Notes: a model not told the origin generated them from the letters alone. Shown: positions 27,400 to 35,739, counted from the stretch's first letter. The stretch is 35,739 nucleotides of DNA from Pyrinomonadaceae bacterium (GCA_022843305.1 JALHNX010000029.1:1-35739), one strand, 5' to 3'. A program made the numbers and translations.

Positions 27400-28136
27400 T
27401 GAATGCGAATTTTGTAAAGTACATTTTTGCGGCTTTAACTTTAATGATGTGCGGTTTTTTACCGGTCTCGGCGCAGAGAAAACCGATTTCGTCGCAGAAC
27501 GAGTGTAATTTACAAATCAGCGTATATGAGTTTAAAGAAGACGGAAGTTCCGAAGAGTTTCCGGTCGGGGACGCAAAAATAACGCTGGTCAATACAAAAA
27601 CCGGAAAATCTTTGAAAATCAATCAGGACGCAACCGCCCCGACATTGACGAATGTCGGGGCAGAAGAATTTCAACTGACCGTTTCAAAGGAAGGTTTTAA
27701 AAAAATTTCGCGGATTTTTTCGAACGAGTGTAGTTTTCTGGATGATCAGAACACCTATTCGTTAATCGTTTTTCTTTGGAAGGGAGATTCAAAGCAAACA
27801 GTTAATTACGAAAAATTAACTGGAAATTACGGCAGTTACTTTAATGTCGGAAGCAATAAAACTGGCGAGGAAAAACCGCTCAATAACGGCGCTGTTTCGT
27901 TGGGAAGACCCGCCTATCCGAAAGCGGCATTAGCAGTTGGAGCAGCCGGAGCGGTTAATGTGCAGGTCACGATTAACGAATTGGGCTACGTGATTTCCGC
28001 GCACGCGCTTGATGGTCATCCGCTTTTGCGGTCGGCGGCTGTTGAAGCGGCTAAAAAATCCAAATTCCGGATGACTCTTTTAGAAGGGTTTCCCGTCAAG
28101 GTGACGGGCGTTATTGTTTATAATTTTGTACTATAA
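27399..28136 (+). CDS. Secreted protein with TonB C-terminal-like domain
   Basis: Signal peptide MNANFVKYIFAALTLMMCGFLPVSA; VSLGRPAYPKAALAVGAAGAVNVQVTINELGYVISAHALDGHPLLRSAAVEAAKKSKF; ATG overlaps the nuoD stop. Confidence 0.85.
   Translation: MNANFVKYIFAALTLMMCGFLPVSAQRKPISSQNECNLQISVYEFKEDGSSEEFPVGDAKITLVNTKTGKSLKINQDATAPTLTNVGAEEFQLTVSKEGFKKISRIFSNECSFLDDQNTYSLIVFLWKGDSKQTVNYEKLTGNYGSYFNVGSNKTGEEKPLNNGAVSLGRPAYPKAALAVGAAGAVNVQVTINELGYVISAHALDGHPLLRSAAVEAAKKSKFRMTLLEGFPVKVTGVIVYNFVL
27636..27661. repeat. Perfect 11-bp stem hairpin inside a CDS
   Basis: GCCCCGACATT gacg AATGTCGGGGC. Confidence 0.85.
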
Positions 28137-28149
28137 AAATCTTAAAGCT

Positions 28150-28404
28150 ATGACTCCAAATCAAGAAAAACAACTGTTTTCGACACTTGAAACGTTGGTT
28201 TCGAGTGTTAATAAAATTCAATCCGACGTTTCGGGGTTGAAATCCGACGTTCAAGAAATTAAAGAAGTTCAAAGGGAACATTCTCAAATTTTAACTCGAC
28301 TGGATGCGAAAACCGATAGTGTTGCGGAAAGGGTGATGGATCACGAAATTCGTTTAACAAAAGTAGAAAAGGATGTTGACAATTCACGCGGCGGAATTCA
28401 TTAG
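28150..28404 (+). CDS. Hypothetical coiled-coil protein
   Basis: MTPNQEKQLFSTLETLVSSVNKIQSDVSGLKSDVQEIKEVQREHSQIL; heptad pattern. Confidence 0.65.
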   Translation: MTPNQEKQLFSTLETLVSSVNKIQSDVSGLKSDVQEIKEVQREHSQILTRLDAKTDSVAERVMDHEIRLTKVEKDVDNSRGGIH

Positions 28405-28419
28405 AATTTTGTAGAAGTT

Positions 28420-28830
28420 ATGGCTGACGGAACGATTTCCGATGAAAGATTCAAAGAAGAAATGCTGCGTCTGATGAAATCCGTCGCTTTCAAGGTTGGT
28501 GAAAACTCGAAAGAAATCGCGCTTTTGAGAACGGATGTTGATAAAAACACAAGAGAATTAAGAAAACTGAAAGAAGAAATCCGCACGAGTTTGGATTTGG
28601 ATAATGATGTCAGATTTAGAGTTCTCGAAATGTATAACCGGCTATGGGAAATTGAAAATCAGGTTAAAGCGGTTGCGGGTAGATTTCCTTACTTGAAACA
28701 TGAGTATGAACGAGTCTGTTCCGAAACGTTAAAGTTATTTACTGACATTGACGACAATCCTGATGCAAAAGTTCAGCTTGACGAGTTGAGTGTGTGGGTT
28801 GAGAATTTAGAAGAAAAGATATTTGTATAA
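28420..28830 (+). CDS. Hypothetical coiled-coil protein
   Basis: 136 aa charged helical ORF in operon. Confidence 0.65.
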   Translation: MADGTISDERFKEEMLRLMKSVAFKVGENSKEIALLRTDVDKNTRELRKLKEEIRTSLDLDNDVRFRVLEMYNRLWEIENQVKAVAGRFPYLKHEYERVCSETLKLFTDIDDNPDAKVQLDELSVWVENLEEKIFV

Positions 28831-28835
28831 AATTT

Positions 28836-29366
28836 ATGGCATCAGCAGTTGCAACAGATTTTACGAATCAGATCGTTTATACGGACGAAGTGGCGGAATT
28901 TTCGCCCGAAGTCGTCGCCGAGATGGAATCGCATCTCGTGAAATATCCGGCGGAAAGAAAGCGTTCGGCGCTGATTCCTTTGCTGTTCGTGATTCAGCGC
29001 GAGCGCGGCTGGGTCGATAACGAGGGCGTTAATTTTCTGGCGAAATTTCTCCAGTTGGAAGTGACGGACGTTTGGGAAACGGCGACGTTTTATTCGATGT
29101 TCAACCTGCGTCCCGTCGGTCGGCATCATATTCAGATCTGCAAAACGCTTTCGTGCAAGATTATGGGCGAGCCGGAAATTACCGACCATATTTGCAGCAA
29201 ACTCGGCATTCACGCCGGCGAAACGACCGCCGACGGAAAATACACGGTCAGCTTGGTCGAATGCCTCGGCTCTTGCGGAACCGCGCCGATGATGCAGATC
29301 GGTTTTGATTATTACGAAGATCTGACGACTGAAAAGGTTGATAAGATCATGGATTCGTTAAAGTAA
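28836..29366 (+). CDS. nuoE: NADH-quinone oxidoreductase subunit E
   Basis: LLFVIQRERGWVD ... ICKTLSCKIMGE ... VSLVECLGSCGTAPMMQI; 2Fe-2S cysteines. Confidence 0.96.
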   Translation: MASAVATDFTNQIVYTDEVAEFSPEVVAEMESHLVKYPAERKRSALIPLLFVIQRERGWVDNEGVNFLAKFLQLEVTDVWETATFYSMFNLRPVGRHHIQICKTLSCKIMGEPEITDHICSKLGIHAGETTADGKYTVSLVECLGSCGTAPMMQIGFDYYEDLTTEKVDKIMDSLK

Positions 29367-29367
29367 A

Positions 29368-29532
29368 ATGGAAGTCAAGTTCGAGATTTTTCGCGGCACC
29401 TGGGCAAGCTGGGACGATCTATTTCAGCAGGCGGCGGAATTTGCGAGCCGCATCGGGCGTGACCGTTTGATCGGAATTTCGCATTCCTGCGATAATCACG
29501 AAGGCGTCGTCACGGTCTGGTACTGGTTTTAA
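29368..29532 (+). CDS. Small 54-aa protein of unknown function
   Basis: MEVKFEIFRGTWASWDDLFQQAAEFASRIGRDRLIGISHSCDNHEGVVTVWYWF; start 1 nt after the nuoE stop; below the ORF-track length cutoff. Confidence 0.75.
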   Translation: MEVKFEIFRGTWASWDDLFQQAAEFASRIGRDRLIGISHSCDNHEGVVTVWYWF

Positions 29533-29533
29533 G

Positions 29534-29558
29534 GATTTGAGATTTGAAATCTGAGATC
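29534..29558. repeat. Short self-palindromic heptad element
   Basis: GATTTGAGATTTGAAATCTGAGATC. Confidence 0.6.
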
Positions 29559-29572
29559 ATTGAATTAACAAT

Positions 29573-30079
29573 ATGCGCGCCTTGCTTGTTTGTACGATTT
29601 TTGTTTTTTGTTGTTTGGCAATCGGCTGCAAAGGCTTTGCTTACAGAGTTCCGACGCTAAATATGGCGCCGACTATCAAGCCCGGACAAACTTGTATTGT
29701 AGATCAATACAGCGAGGTTAAAATCCAGCGTTTTGACATTCTGATGTTCAACGCGCCGGAAGCAGCGAAGAAACTAACAAAGGAAAACGGAGACGTTCAA
29801 TATATTTCACGGATAATTGGATTGCCGAACGAAAAGATTGAAATTAAAGACAGCAAAGTATTTATAAATGACAAACTACTGGAAGAATCTTTTGAAAAAA
29901 TCACCGATGACCGTGACAGTCGAAAAGATGTGCCGGCAATGGTAATTCCTGAAAATGAATATTTTGTAATGGGTGATAACCGCCCACAAAGCCTGGATAG
30001 TCGTTATTGGAAAACGGTCAAAAAGGAAGAGATTCTCGGAAAAGTCGTGGAAATTCTTCCAATAGATGTGAAGAAATAG
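29573..30079 (+). CDS. Signal peptidase I-like lipoprotein, predicted catalytically inactive
   Basis: Box-E MGDNRPQSLDSRYW and RIIGLPNEKIEI retained; catalytic Ser position is Asn (TLNMAPTI), Lys position is Ser (YISRIIG); lipobox-like LAIGC. Confidence 0.85.
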   Translation: MRALLVCTIFVFCCLAIGCKGFAYRVPTLNMAPTIKPGQTCIVDQYSEVKIQRFDILMFNAPEAAKKLTKENGDVQYISRIIGLPNEKIEIKDSKVFINDKLLEESFEKITDDRDSRKDVPAMVIPENEYFVMGDNRPQSLDSRYWKTVKKEEILGKVVEILPIDVKK

Positions 30080-30082
30080 TTT

Positions 30083-31393
30083 ATGGAAATCAAAGCAATC
30101 GGATGCGAACCTTTACAGTTAAAGCTAATGCACGTTAAAGACGGGCATACGCTGAAGGTTTATCAGAAACACGGCGGATATAAATCGCTGAAAAAAGCGA
30201 TGGATATGTCGGCGGACGATATTATTAATGAGGTCAAAGCGTCTGCCCTGCGCGGACGCGGCGGCGCGGGATTTCCGACCGGCATGAAATGGTCGTTCGT
30301 GCCGCGCCAATCGCCGAAGCCGAAATATATCGTCTGCAACGCCGACGAATCCGAACCGGGAACGTTCAAAGACCGTTATCTTTTGGAGCGTGACCCGCAC
30401 GCGCTGATCGAAGGAATGCTGATCGCGGCTTTCGCTTTGGGCGCGGAAACCTGCTACATCTATTATCGCGGCGAATATCGTTATTTGATCGACATTATGG
30501 ACCGCGCGATCGAGGAAGCGCGCGCCGCGAACTTCGTCGGCGAAAATATCTTAGGTTCCGGTTTTAAGTGCGAAATTTACACGCACACCGGCGCGGGCGC
30601 GTATATTTGCGGCGAAGAAACCGCGCTTTTATCGAGTCTTGAAGGCTATCGCGGACATCCGCGCATGAAACCGCCGTTTCCGGCTGTCGAGGGCGTTTAC
30701 GCCTGCCCGACGGTCGTCAACAACGTCGAAACTCTGACGAGCGTTCCGCAGATCATCGAAATGGGCGGAATTGCGTGGCGCGATCTCGGTACGGAAAAAT
30801 CGGGCGGCACGAAACTTTGGTCGGTCAGCGGGCACGTCAAAAAACCCGGCGTTTACGAACTTCCGATGGGCTACAAGGATATGGAAAAATTCATCCTTGA
30901 AGACTGCGGCGGAATGCTGCGCGACGATAAAAAGCTGAAAGCGGTGATTCCCGGCGGCTCGTCGGTTTACATCATGAACGCCGAACAGATCATCGGCAAA
31001 AATGTTACGCTCGATTACGAAGGTTTGGTCGAAGGCGGTTCGATGGTCGGCTCGGGCGGATTTATCGTCATGGACGAAACGGTCGACGTGATGGAATCGA
31101 CGAAAAATCTGACCGAATTTTACAAACACGAATCGTGCGGCTGGTGTACGCCGTGCCGCGAAGGAACCGATTGGCTGGTCAAAATTTTCAACCGCATATC
31201 CATCGGCGAAGGTCGTCCCGAAGACGCGCAATTGCTGTTGGACATCTGCGACAACATCGAAGGAAAATCGTTTTGTCCTTTGGGCGACGCGGCAGCATGG
31301 CCGATCCAAAGCGCGATAAAACGATTTCCTGAAGATTTCAAAAAATGGCTTTTTAATAAAGCGAACGGTAACGAAATTACCGCGAATGTATAA
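30083..31393 (+). CDS. nuoF: NADH-quinone oxidoreductase subunit F
   Basis: [17 protein letters not shown] ... [14 protein letters not shown] ... [15 protein letters not shown]. Confidence 0.97.
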   Translation: MEIKAIGCEPLQLKLMHVKDGHTLKVYQKHGGYKSLKKAMDMSADDIINEVKASALRGRGGAGFPTGMKWSFVPRQSPKPKYIVCNADESEPGTFKDRYLLERDPHALIEGMLIAAFALGAETCYIYYRGEYRYLIDIMDRAIEEARAANFVGENILGSGFKCEIYTHTGAGAYICGEETALLSSLEGYRGHPRMKPPFPAVEGVYACPTVVNNVETLTSVPQIIEMGGIAWRDLGTEKSGGTKLWSVSGHVKKPGVYELPMGYKDMEKFILEDCGGMLRDDKKLKAVIPGGSSVYIMNAEQIIGKNVTLDYEGLVEGGSMVGSGGFIVMDETVDVMESTKNLTEFYKHESCGWCTPCREGTDWLVKIFNRISIGEGRPEDAQLLLDICDNIEGKSFCPLGDAAAWPIQSAIKRFPEDFKKWLFNKANGNEITANV

Positions 31394-31398
31394 TAATT

Positions 31399-31465
31399 AG
31401 TTCCAAGTTCCAAGTTTCATGTTCCAAGTCGGAATATTCAACTTGGAACTTGGAACTCGGAACTT
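31399..31465. repeat. Inverted repeat built from GTTCCAA heptads
   Basis: aagttccaagtttcatgttccaagt vs reverse-complement arm aagttccgagttccaagttccaagt, 22/25 paired. Confidence 0.9.
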
Positions 31466-31485
31466 AAAAAAGGAGGTAAATAATT

Positions 31486-31614
31486 ATGGGTAGAGGTGAT
31501 AAAAGAACACGGCGCGGAAAGATTTTCGCAGGAAGCTACGGCAAAACTCGTCCGAAATATAAAAAGAAAGACGCGGCAAACACGAAACCGGCGGAAACAA
31601 AAACGGAAGAATAA
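31486..31614 (+). CDS. 30S ribosomal protein bTHX
   Basis: [42 protein letters not shown], 42 aa; preceded by AAGGAGGT; matches Thx G-K/R-GDK-TRRGKI-GxYGK-RP signature. Confidence 0.92.
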   Translation: MGRGDKRTRRGKIFAGSYGKTRPKYKKKDAANTKPAETKTEE

Positions 31615-31641
31615 ATTTTAGTTTCTTAAAACAAGTTAAAA

Positions 31642-33918
31642 ATGTCAGAACTTATCAAAGTTACGATTAACGAACAGGAATTCGAAGTCGAAAAAGGTGC
31701 GCGTTTGATTGACGTGTGCCATGAAAAAGGCTTCGGAATCCCGTCGTTTTGTTATTACAAAGACCTCGCTTTGCAGGCTTCCTGCCGGATGTGTCTGGTG
31801 CGCATCGAAAAAATGCCGAAGCTCCAGACTTCCTGCACGATCACCTGCACGGACGGGATGACCGTCACGACGCAAAGCGAAGAGATCGAAAAAGCGCAGC
31901 GTTCGATGGGCGAATTTCTGCTCGCAAATCACCCGCTCGACTGTCCGGTTTGCGACCGCGGCGGCGAGTGCGAATTGCAGGAAGTGATTTTCGATTGGGG
32001 CGATGTCGAAGAGCGTTTTACCGAAAAGAAAAACGCGCAGCCCGAAAAATATCTTTCGCCGATTGTCGCCAACGACCCGCAGCGTTGTATCGTCTGCAAA
32101 CGCTGTACAAGAGTTTGCGACGAATGGATGGGCGAAGATGCCATCGAAGCCGGAAATCGCGGTGTGAATACGGTGATCGGCACATACGGCGGCTGGCTCG
32201 GCTGTTCGCAGTGCGGAAACTGCATCGAAGTTTGTCCGACCGGCACGCTTCTTGACGGAACTTACCGGCACGAAACGCGTCCCTGGGAACTCGATCAGAC
32301 GATTTCGACCGATCCGTACGGTTCGGACGGAATGCAGCTTTCAATCGGTTCACGCGGCGGCTTTGTTCATCGAATTGTCGCCCGCGACCGTTATGTTGAC
32401 GGTTTGAACGGCGAATTTCTCGATGTCAAAGCGCGTTTCGGACACGGCTTCATCAATCACGCCGACAGAATCAAAACGCCGCTTATTCGCTATAAAAAAG
32501 GCGGCAAGCTGATTCCCTCGACATGGGACAACGCGATAACTTTTGTTGCCCAGAAATTAAAGGAAAGCGGAAAAAACGTCGGTGTCGTCGCTTCATCGCG
32601 TCTGACGAACGAAGCGATTTTCACCTTAAAAAGATTTGCGACCGAAGTTGCCGGAACTGATAATTACGCGGTTTCCGACGATTACGATCTGTCGGCGGTT
32701 TTCGATAATTTGTCCGCACCTTTGGCGACACATAAAGAAATCCGCTACGCGAAAACGATTCTTTTGATCGGCGGCGAACCCGAAGAGGAACAAACATTTA
32801 CGGCGAAACAGATTCGTCAGGCGGTTCGTAACAGCGGCGCGAAATTGATCGTCGTCAACGATACGCCGATTCGTCTTACCGCGCAGGCATCGCAGTTTTT
32901 ACACGTTAATCCGAAATCTTACGATGCTTTCGCGCTCGCGTTCGCCGATGCTTTGACCGCCGATGCGGCAACGAAACTCGGCATCGAAACTGACGCTTTT
33001 GACGAAATGCTGAAAACGATCGGCGAAACCGAAGGCGATCTGGTCGTCATGTTCGGCGGCGATTTATCAGAGGAAGCGCAGGCGATTCTCGCAAACGCGG
33101 TCGGCGGTTTCGGTTCGGAAACGCGCCGCGCTTTGCTGCATCCTCTGCCGCGTCATAATAATTCGGTCGGCGCGAATGATATGATGGCGGGCAAAAAATC
33201 TTTGGCGGAAGTTTTGAAATCGTCAAAAGCGCTGTTGATCGGCGGAAGTTTGCAGGAAAAAGACGCTAAACTTCTGGCAAATAAAGATTTTGTCGTCGTA
33301 CAGGAACTTTTTGAAACGGCGACGACCGATCACGCGGACGTGGTTTTTCCTGCGGCGAGTTTTGCCGAAGTTGACGGAACTTTTACGAATAATACAGGTT
33401 TCGTGCAGAGAGTCCGGCAGGCGATCGAACCGATTCATCAGGCGAAATCGGATTGGGTAATTACCAGTCTGATCGCCCGCGAAATGGGTGTTGATTTCGG
33501 TTACAGTTTCTCGTCACCGATGGTTTTCAAAGCACTTGCTGACGCGGTTCCGGCTTACGCCGGCTTGCGTTATCCGAACTTAAAGGACGAATCGCGTCCG
33601 GTTCAGGTCAAACACGAAATTGCGGCGAAGCAAGATTTATCGAAAGAAACTGACACGCTGAAAACGCGCGTCGAAAAACTCCCCGAAGAGATCGGCAAGA
33701 TCATGGAAACGCCGCGTGTCGGGCATCTGTTGCATCGCGTGACGACGATGACCGGAAAGACAGAGCAGTTTCATCTGCTTGCCAACGGCAATCCGAAACC
33801 CGAAAATCTTCTCGTCTCGCCGCTCGTGCAGTTTAATTTGGACGGTACGCCGCGCGCGAAAGAAATCGGCGAAGCGGTCGGCGTTGGCGACCGGGTTAAT
33901 TTGAAAACGGATTATTAA
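31642..33918 (+). CDS. nuoG: NADH-quinone oxidoreductase subunit G
   Basis: N-terminal 2Fe-2S domain, CIVCKRCTRVC and CSQCGNCIEVCPTGTL 4Fe-4S motifs, molybdopterin oxidoreductase-like domain. Confidence 0.96.
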   Translation: MSELIKVTINEQEFEVEKGARLIDVCHEKGFGIPSFCYYKDLALQASCRMCLVRIEKMPKLQTSCTITCTDGMTVTTQSEEIEKAQRSMGEFLLANHPLDCPVCDRGGECELQEVIFDWGDVEERFTEKKNAQPEKYLSPIVANDPQRCIVCKRCTRVCDEWMGEDAIEAGNRGVNTVIGTYGGWLGCSQCGNCIEVCPTGTLLDGTYRHETRPWELDQTISTDPYGSDGMQLSIGSRGGFVHRIVARDRYVDGLNGEFLDVKARFGHGFINHADRIKTPLIRYKKGGKLIPSTWDNAITFVAQKLKESGKNVGVVASSRLTNEAIFTLKRFATEVAGTDNYAVSDDYDLSAVFDNLSAPLATHKEIRYAKTILLIGGEPEEEQTFTAKQIRQAVRNSGAKLIVVNDTPIRLTAQASQFLHVNPKSYDAFALAFADALTADAATKLGIETDAFDEMLKTIGETEGDLVVMFGGDLSEEAQAILANAVGGFGSETRRALLHPLPRHNNSVGANDMMAGKKSLAEVLKSSKALLIGGSLQEKDAKLLANKDFVVVQELFETATTDHADVVFPAASFAEVDGTFTNNTGFVQRVRQAIEPIHQAKSDWVITSLIAREMGVDFGYSFSSPMVFKALADAVPAYAGLRYPNLKDESRPVQVKHEIAAKQDLSKETDTLKTRVEKLPEEIGKIMETPRVGHLLHRVTTMTGKTEQFHLLANGNPKPENLLVSPLVQFNLDGTPRAKEIGEAVGVGDRVNLKTDY

Positions 33919-33930
33919 TTTTAGTTCAGT

Positions 33931-35019
33931 ATGGAACAGATTATAAAAACAGCTTTCCCATTTATAGTTTTTTCGGTGGCGATTCTGCTCGCGTTTCAGG
34001 GCGTTTTGATGATCGTCGCCTACACGGTTCTGGCGGAACGCAAGGTTCTCGGCTGGATTCAGGGGCGCATCGGACCGAATCGCGTCGGACCGTGGGGCGT
34101 TTTGCAACCGTTCGCGGATTTGCTGAAATTCATCTTCAAGGAAGACCTCGTTCCCGATAAATCCACGAAGTTCATCTATTTTCTCGCGCCGCTCGTCGCA
34201 TTGACCTGTGCGCTTCTGCCGATCGTCGTTTATCCGTTCGGTCCGGCGATCACGACGATTGACTGGAGTTTTCTGCCTTACGGTTTGGGCGATAACATCA
34301 GACAATTGCCGATGACAATCGCGCAGATCGATGTCGGCGTGTTGTTTGTTCTGGGCGTAACGTCGGTCGGCGTTTACGGCATCGCGCTCGCGGGCTGGTC
34401 GTCGAACAACAAATACAGTTTGATGGGCGGACTTCGCTCGTCGGCGCAGATGATCTCTTACGAATTGGCGATGGGCGCGTCGGTTCTCGGCGTGGTGATG
34501 CTCGCCGGAAGTCTCGATCTGGGCGGAATTATTCAGGCGCAGATAACGTCGCCGTTCCGATGGTATATCATTCCGCAGTTTATCGGTTTTATCGTTTTTC
34601 TGATCGCCGCGTTTGCCGAAACGAACCGTGTGCCGTTCGACCTGCCCGAAGCCGAAACCGAGCTTGTCGCGGGTTTTCATACGGAATACTCGGCACTCAA
34701 ATTCGCGCTGTTTTTTATGGCGGAATATGTCAATATGTTCACGGTTTCCGTGCTGTGCGTAACGCTATTTTTGGGCGGCTGGTATGTTCCGGGCTTGAGC
34801 TACCTGTTTGAACCGGGTTCGATTCCTTACGCGATAGTCAGCCACTTAGCGTTTATCGGTAAAATCTGCGCGTTTCTGTTTTTATATATCTGGGTTCGCG
34901 GAACTTTGCCGCGTTTCCGTTTCGACCAGCTGATGAATTTCGGCTGGAAATTCCTTTTGCCACTCGCGCTGGTAAACGTAATTTTGACGATTATCGTCGT
35001 TTATTTTTTGAATAGATAA
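33931..35019 (+). CDS. nuoH: NADH-quinone oxidoreductase subunit H
   Basis: [38 protein letters not shown] ... [26 protein letters not shown]. Confidence 0.97.
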   Translation: MEQIIKTAFPFIVFSVAILLAFQGVLMIVAYTVLAERKVLGWIQGRIGPNRVGPWGVLQPFADLLKFIFKEDLVPDKSTKFIYFLAPLVALTCALLPIVVYPFGPAITTIDWSFLPYGLGDNIRQLPMTIAQIDVGVLFVLGVTSVGVYGIALAGWSSNNKYSLMGGLRSSAQMISYELAMGASVLGVVMLAGSLDLGGIIQAQITSPFRWYIIPQFIGFIVFLIAAFAETNRVPFDLPEAETELVAGFHTEYSALKFALFFMAEYVNMFTVSVLCVTLFLGGWYVPGLSYLFEPGSIPYAIVSHLAFIGKICAFLFLYIWVRGTLPRFRFDQLMNFGWKFLLPLALVNVILTIIVVYFLNR

Positions 35020-35089
35020 AGTGAGTGGAAAGTTGTGAGTGGAGAGTAAAGAGAAAATACTCTCCACTCTTTACTCTCCACTCTCCACT
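35020..35089. repeat. Inverted repeat built from CTCTCCA heptads
   Basis: Perfect 17-bp core gagtggagagtaaagag (35037-35053) / ctctttactctccactc (35067-35083). Confidence 0.92.
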
Positions 35090-35095
35090 AAAACA

Positions 35096-35680
35096 ATGGC
35101 AACAACTGTTTTATTTTTCATTTTCGCCGGACTCGCTATCGGCTGTGCGCTTTCGATGGTTTATCATCGCAACCCGCTTTACAGCGCGGTTTCGCTGATC
35201 GGTGTTTTTGTCGCGCTGTCGTGCATTTACGTCACGCTCGCCGCGCCGTTTATCGCCGCCGTGCAGATTTTGATCTACGCGGGCGCGATTATGGTTTTGG
35301 TGATCTTCGTCATTATGCTCTTAAATCTCGACGAGGAAAAACCGTATCGAAGGCTGAATTACCTTTACGCGCTCGGTGGGTTTCTCGGGATCGTTTTATT
35401 GGCGCAGACGCTTTTCATTTTCGTCGCCGTCAACAAAGCGCCGAAAGCCGCTGTCAATACCGATGAAACGGTCGGGAAAACCCTCAGCATCGGCGCAAGT
35501 ATGTATTCCGAATATCTTTTGCCCGTCGAAATGGTCGGCGTTTTACTGCTCATGGCGATTATCGGCGGCGTCATCTTAGTGCGCCGTTTGAGCCAGCCGG
35601 AATTGAAACTGGTCGTTGACAACGAATTGGAACGCCGCAACGAAGCGGACGAAAAAGACGATTACCGAATTGCTCTTTAG
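35096..35680 (+). CDS. nuoJ: NADH-quinone oxidoreductase subunit J
   Basis: VYHRNPLYSAVSLIGVFVALSCIYVTLAAPFIAAVQILIYAGAIMVLVIFVIMLLNLDEE; start moved to MATTVLFF. Confidence 0.95.
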   Translation: MATTVLFFIFAGLAIGCALSMVYHRNPLYSAVSLIGVFVALSCIYVTLAAPFIAAVQILIYAGAIMVLVIFVIMLLNLDEEKPYRRLNYLYALGGFLGIVLLAQTLFIFVAVNKAPKAAVNTDETVGKTLSIGASMYSEYLLPVEMVGVLLLMAIIGGVILVRRLSQPELKLVVDNELERRNEADEKDDYRIAL

Positions 35681-35739
35681 CGAGTCGAGAGTCGAGAGTC
35701 GAGAGTCGAGAGTCAAAAACCTCTTAACTCTCGACTCTC
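35681..35739. repeat. GAGTCGA heptad array with inverted partner, runs off window
   Basis: gagtcgagagtcgagagtcgagagtcgagagtc ... aactctcgactctc. Confidence 0.9.

Noticed and set aside
31642-33918. Missing N7 cluster in NuoG as a novelty
   Set aside because: Loss of the N7 cysteine motif is common in NuoG outside a few lineages, so it is not remarkable.
33637-34680. 347-aa minus-strand ORF opposite nuoG/nuoH
   Set aside because: Antisense to clear nuoG and nuoH; Arg/His/Asp-rich shadow-ORF composition. Many similar antisense ORFs occur in this window.

Overview
The window looks like a chromosomal segment from an Acidobacteriota/Blastocatellia-like bacterium; the taxon is inferred from gene content and style only. 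About 1-17.9 kb is a mostly minus-strand, redox-rich block: two or three zinc/quinone oxidoreductases, several SDR/epimerase proteins, LLM flavin oxidoreductase, aldo/keto reductase, glutathione peroxidase, YceI, a thioredoxin-like protein, DoxX and nitroreductase, with ArsR, Rrf2 and GntR regulators. From 18.3 to 23.5 kb there is a phospholipase D/cardiolipin synthase-like gene, an EEP-family hydrolase, a cytochrome c lipoprotein, thiG and thiS. From 23.7 kb to the end is a complex I operon: nuoA-B-C-[Uma2]-D-[TonB-C-like]-[two coiled-coil ORFs]-E-[54-aa ORF]-[signal-peptidase-like]-F-[bTHX]-G-H-J, with nuoI missing from its usual place between H and J. The most striking signal that gene calling does not explain is intergenic architecture. 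At about 17 loci the spacer is filled by a long imperfect inverted repeat whose arms are often built from degenerate ~7-bp tandem words. The word differs from locus to locus, but the layout is the same. Other notable items: a signal peptidase I homologue that has lost both catalytic residues, an unlisted ribosomal protein bTHX between nuoF and nuoG, an 11 x 21-bp tandem array, a ~340-bp concentric nested palindrome, and shared operator-like dyads near the Rrf2 and ArsR genes.
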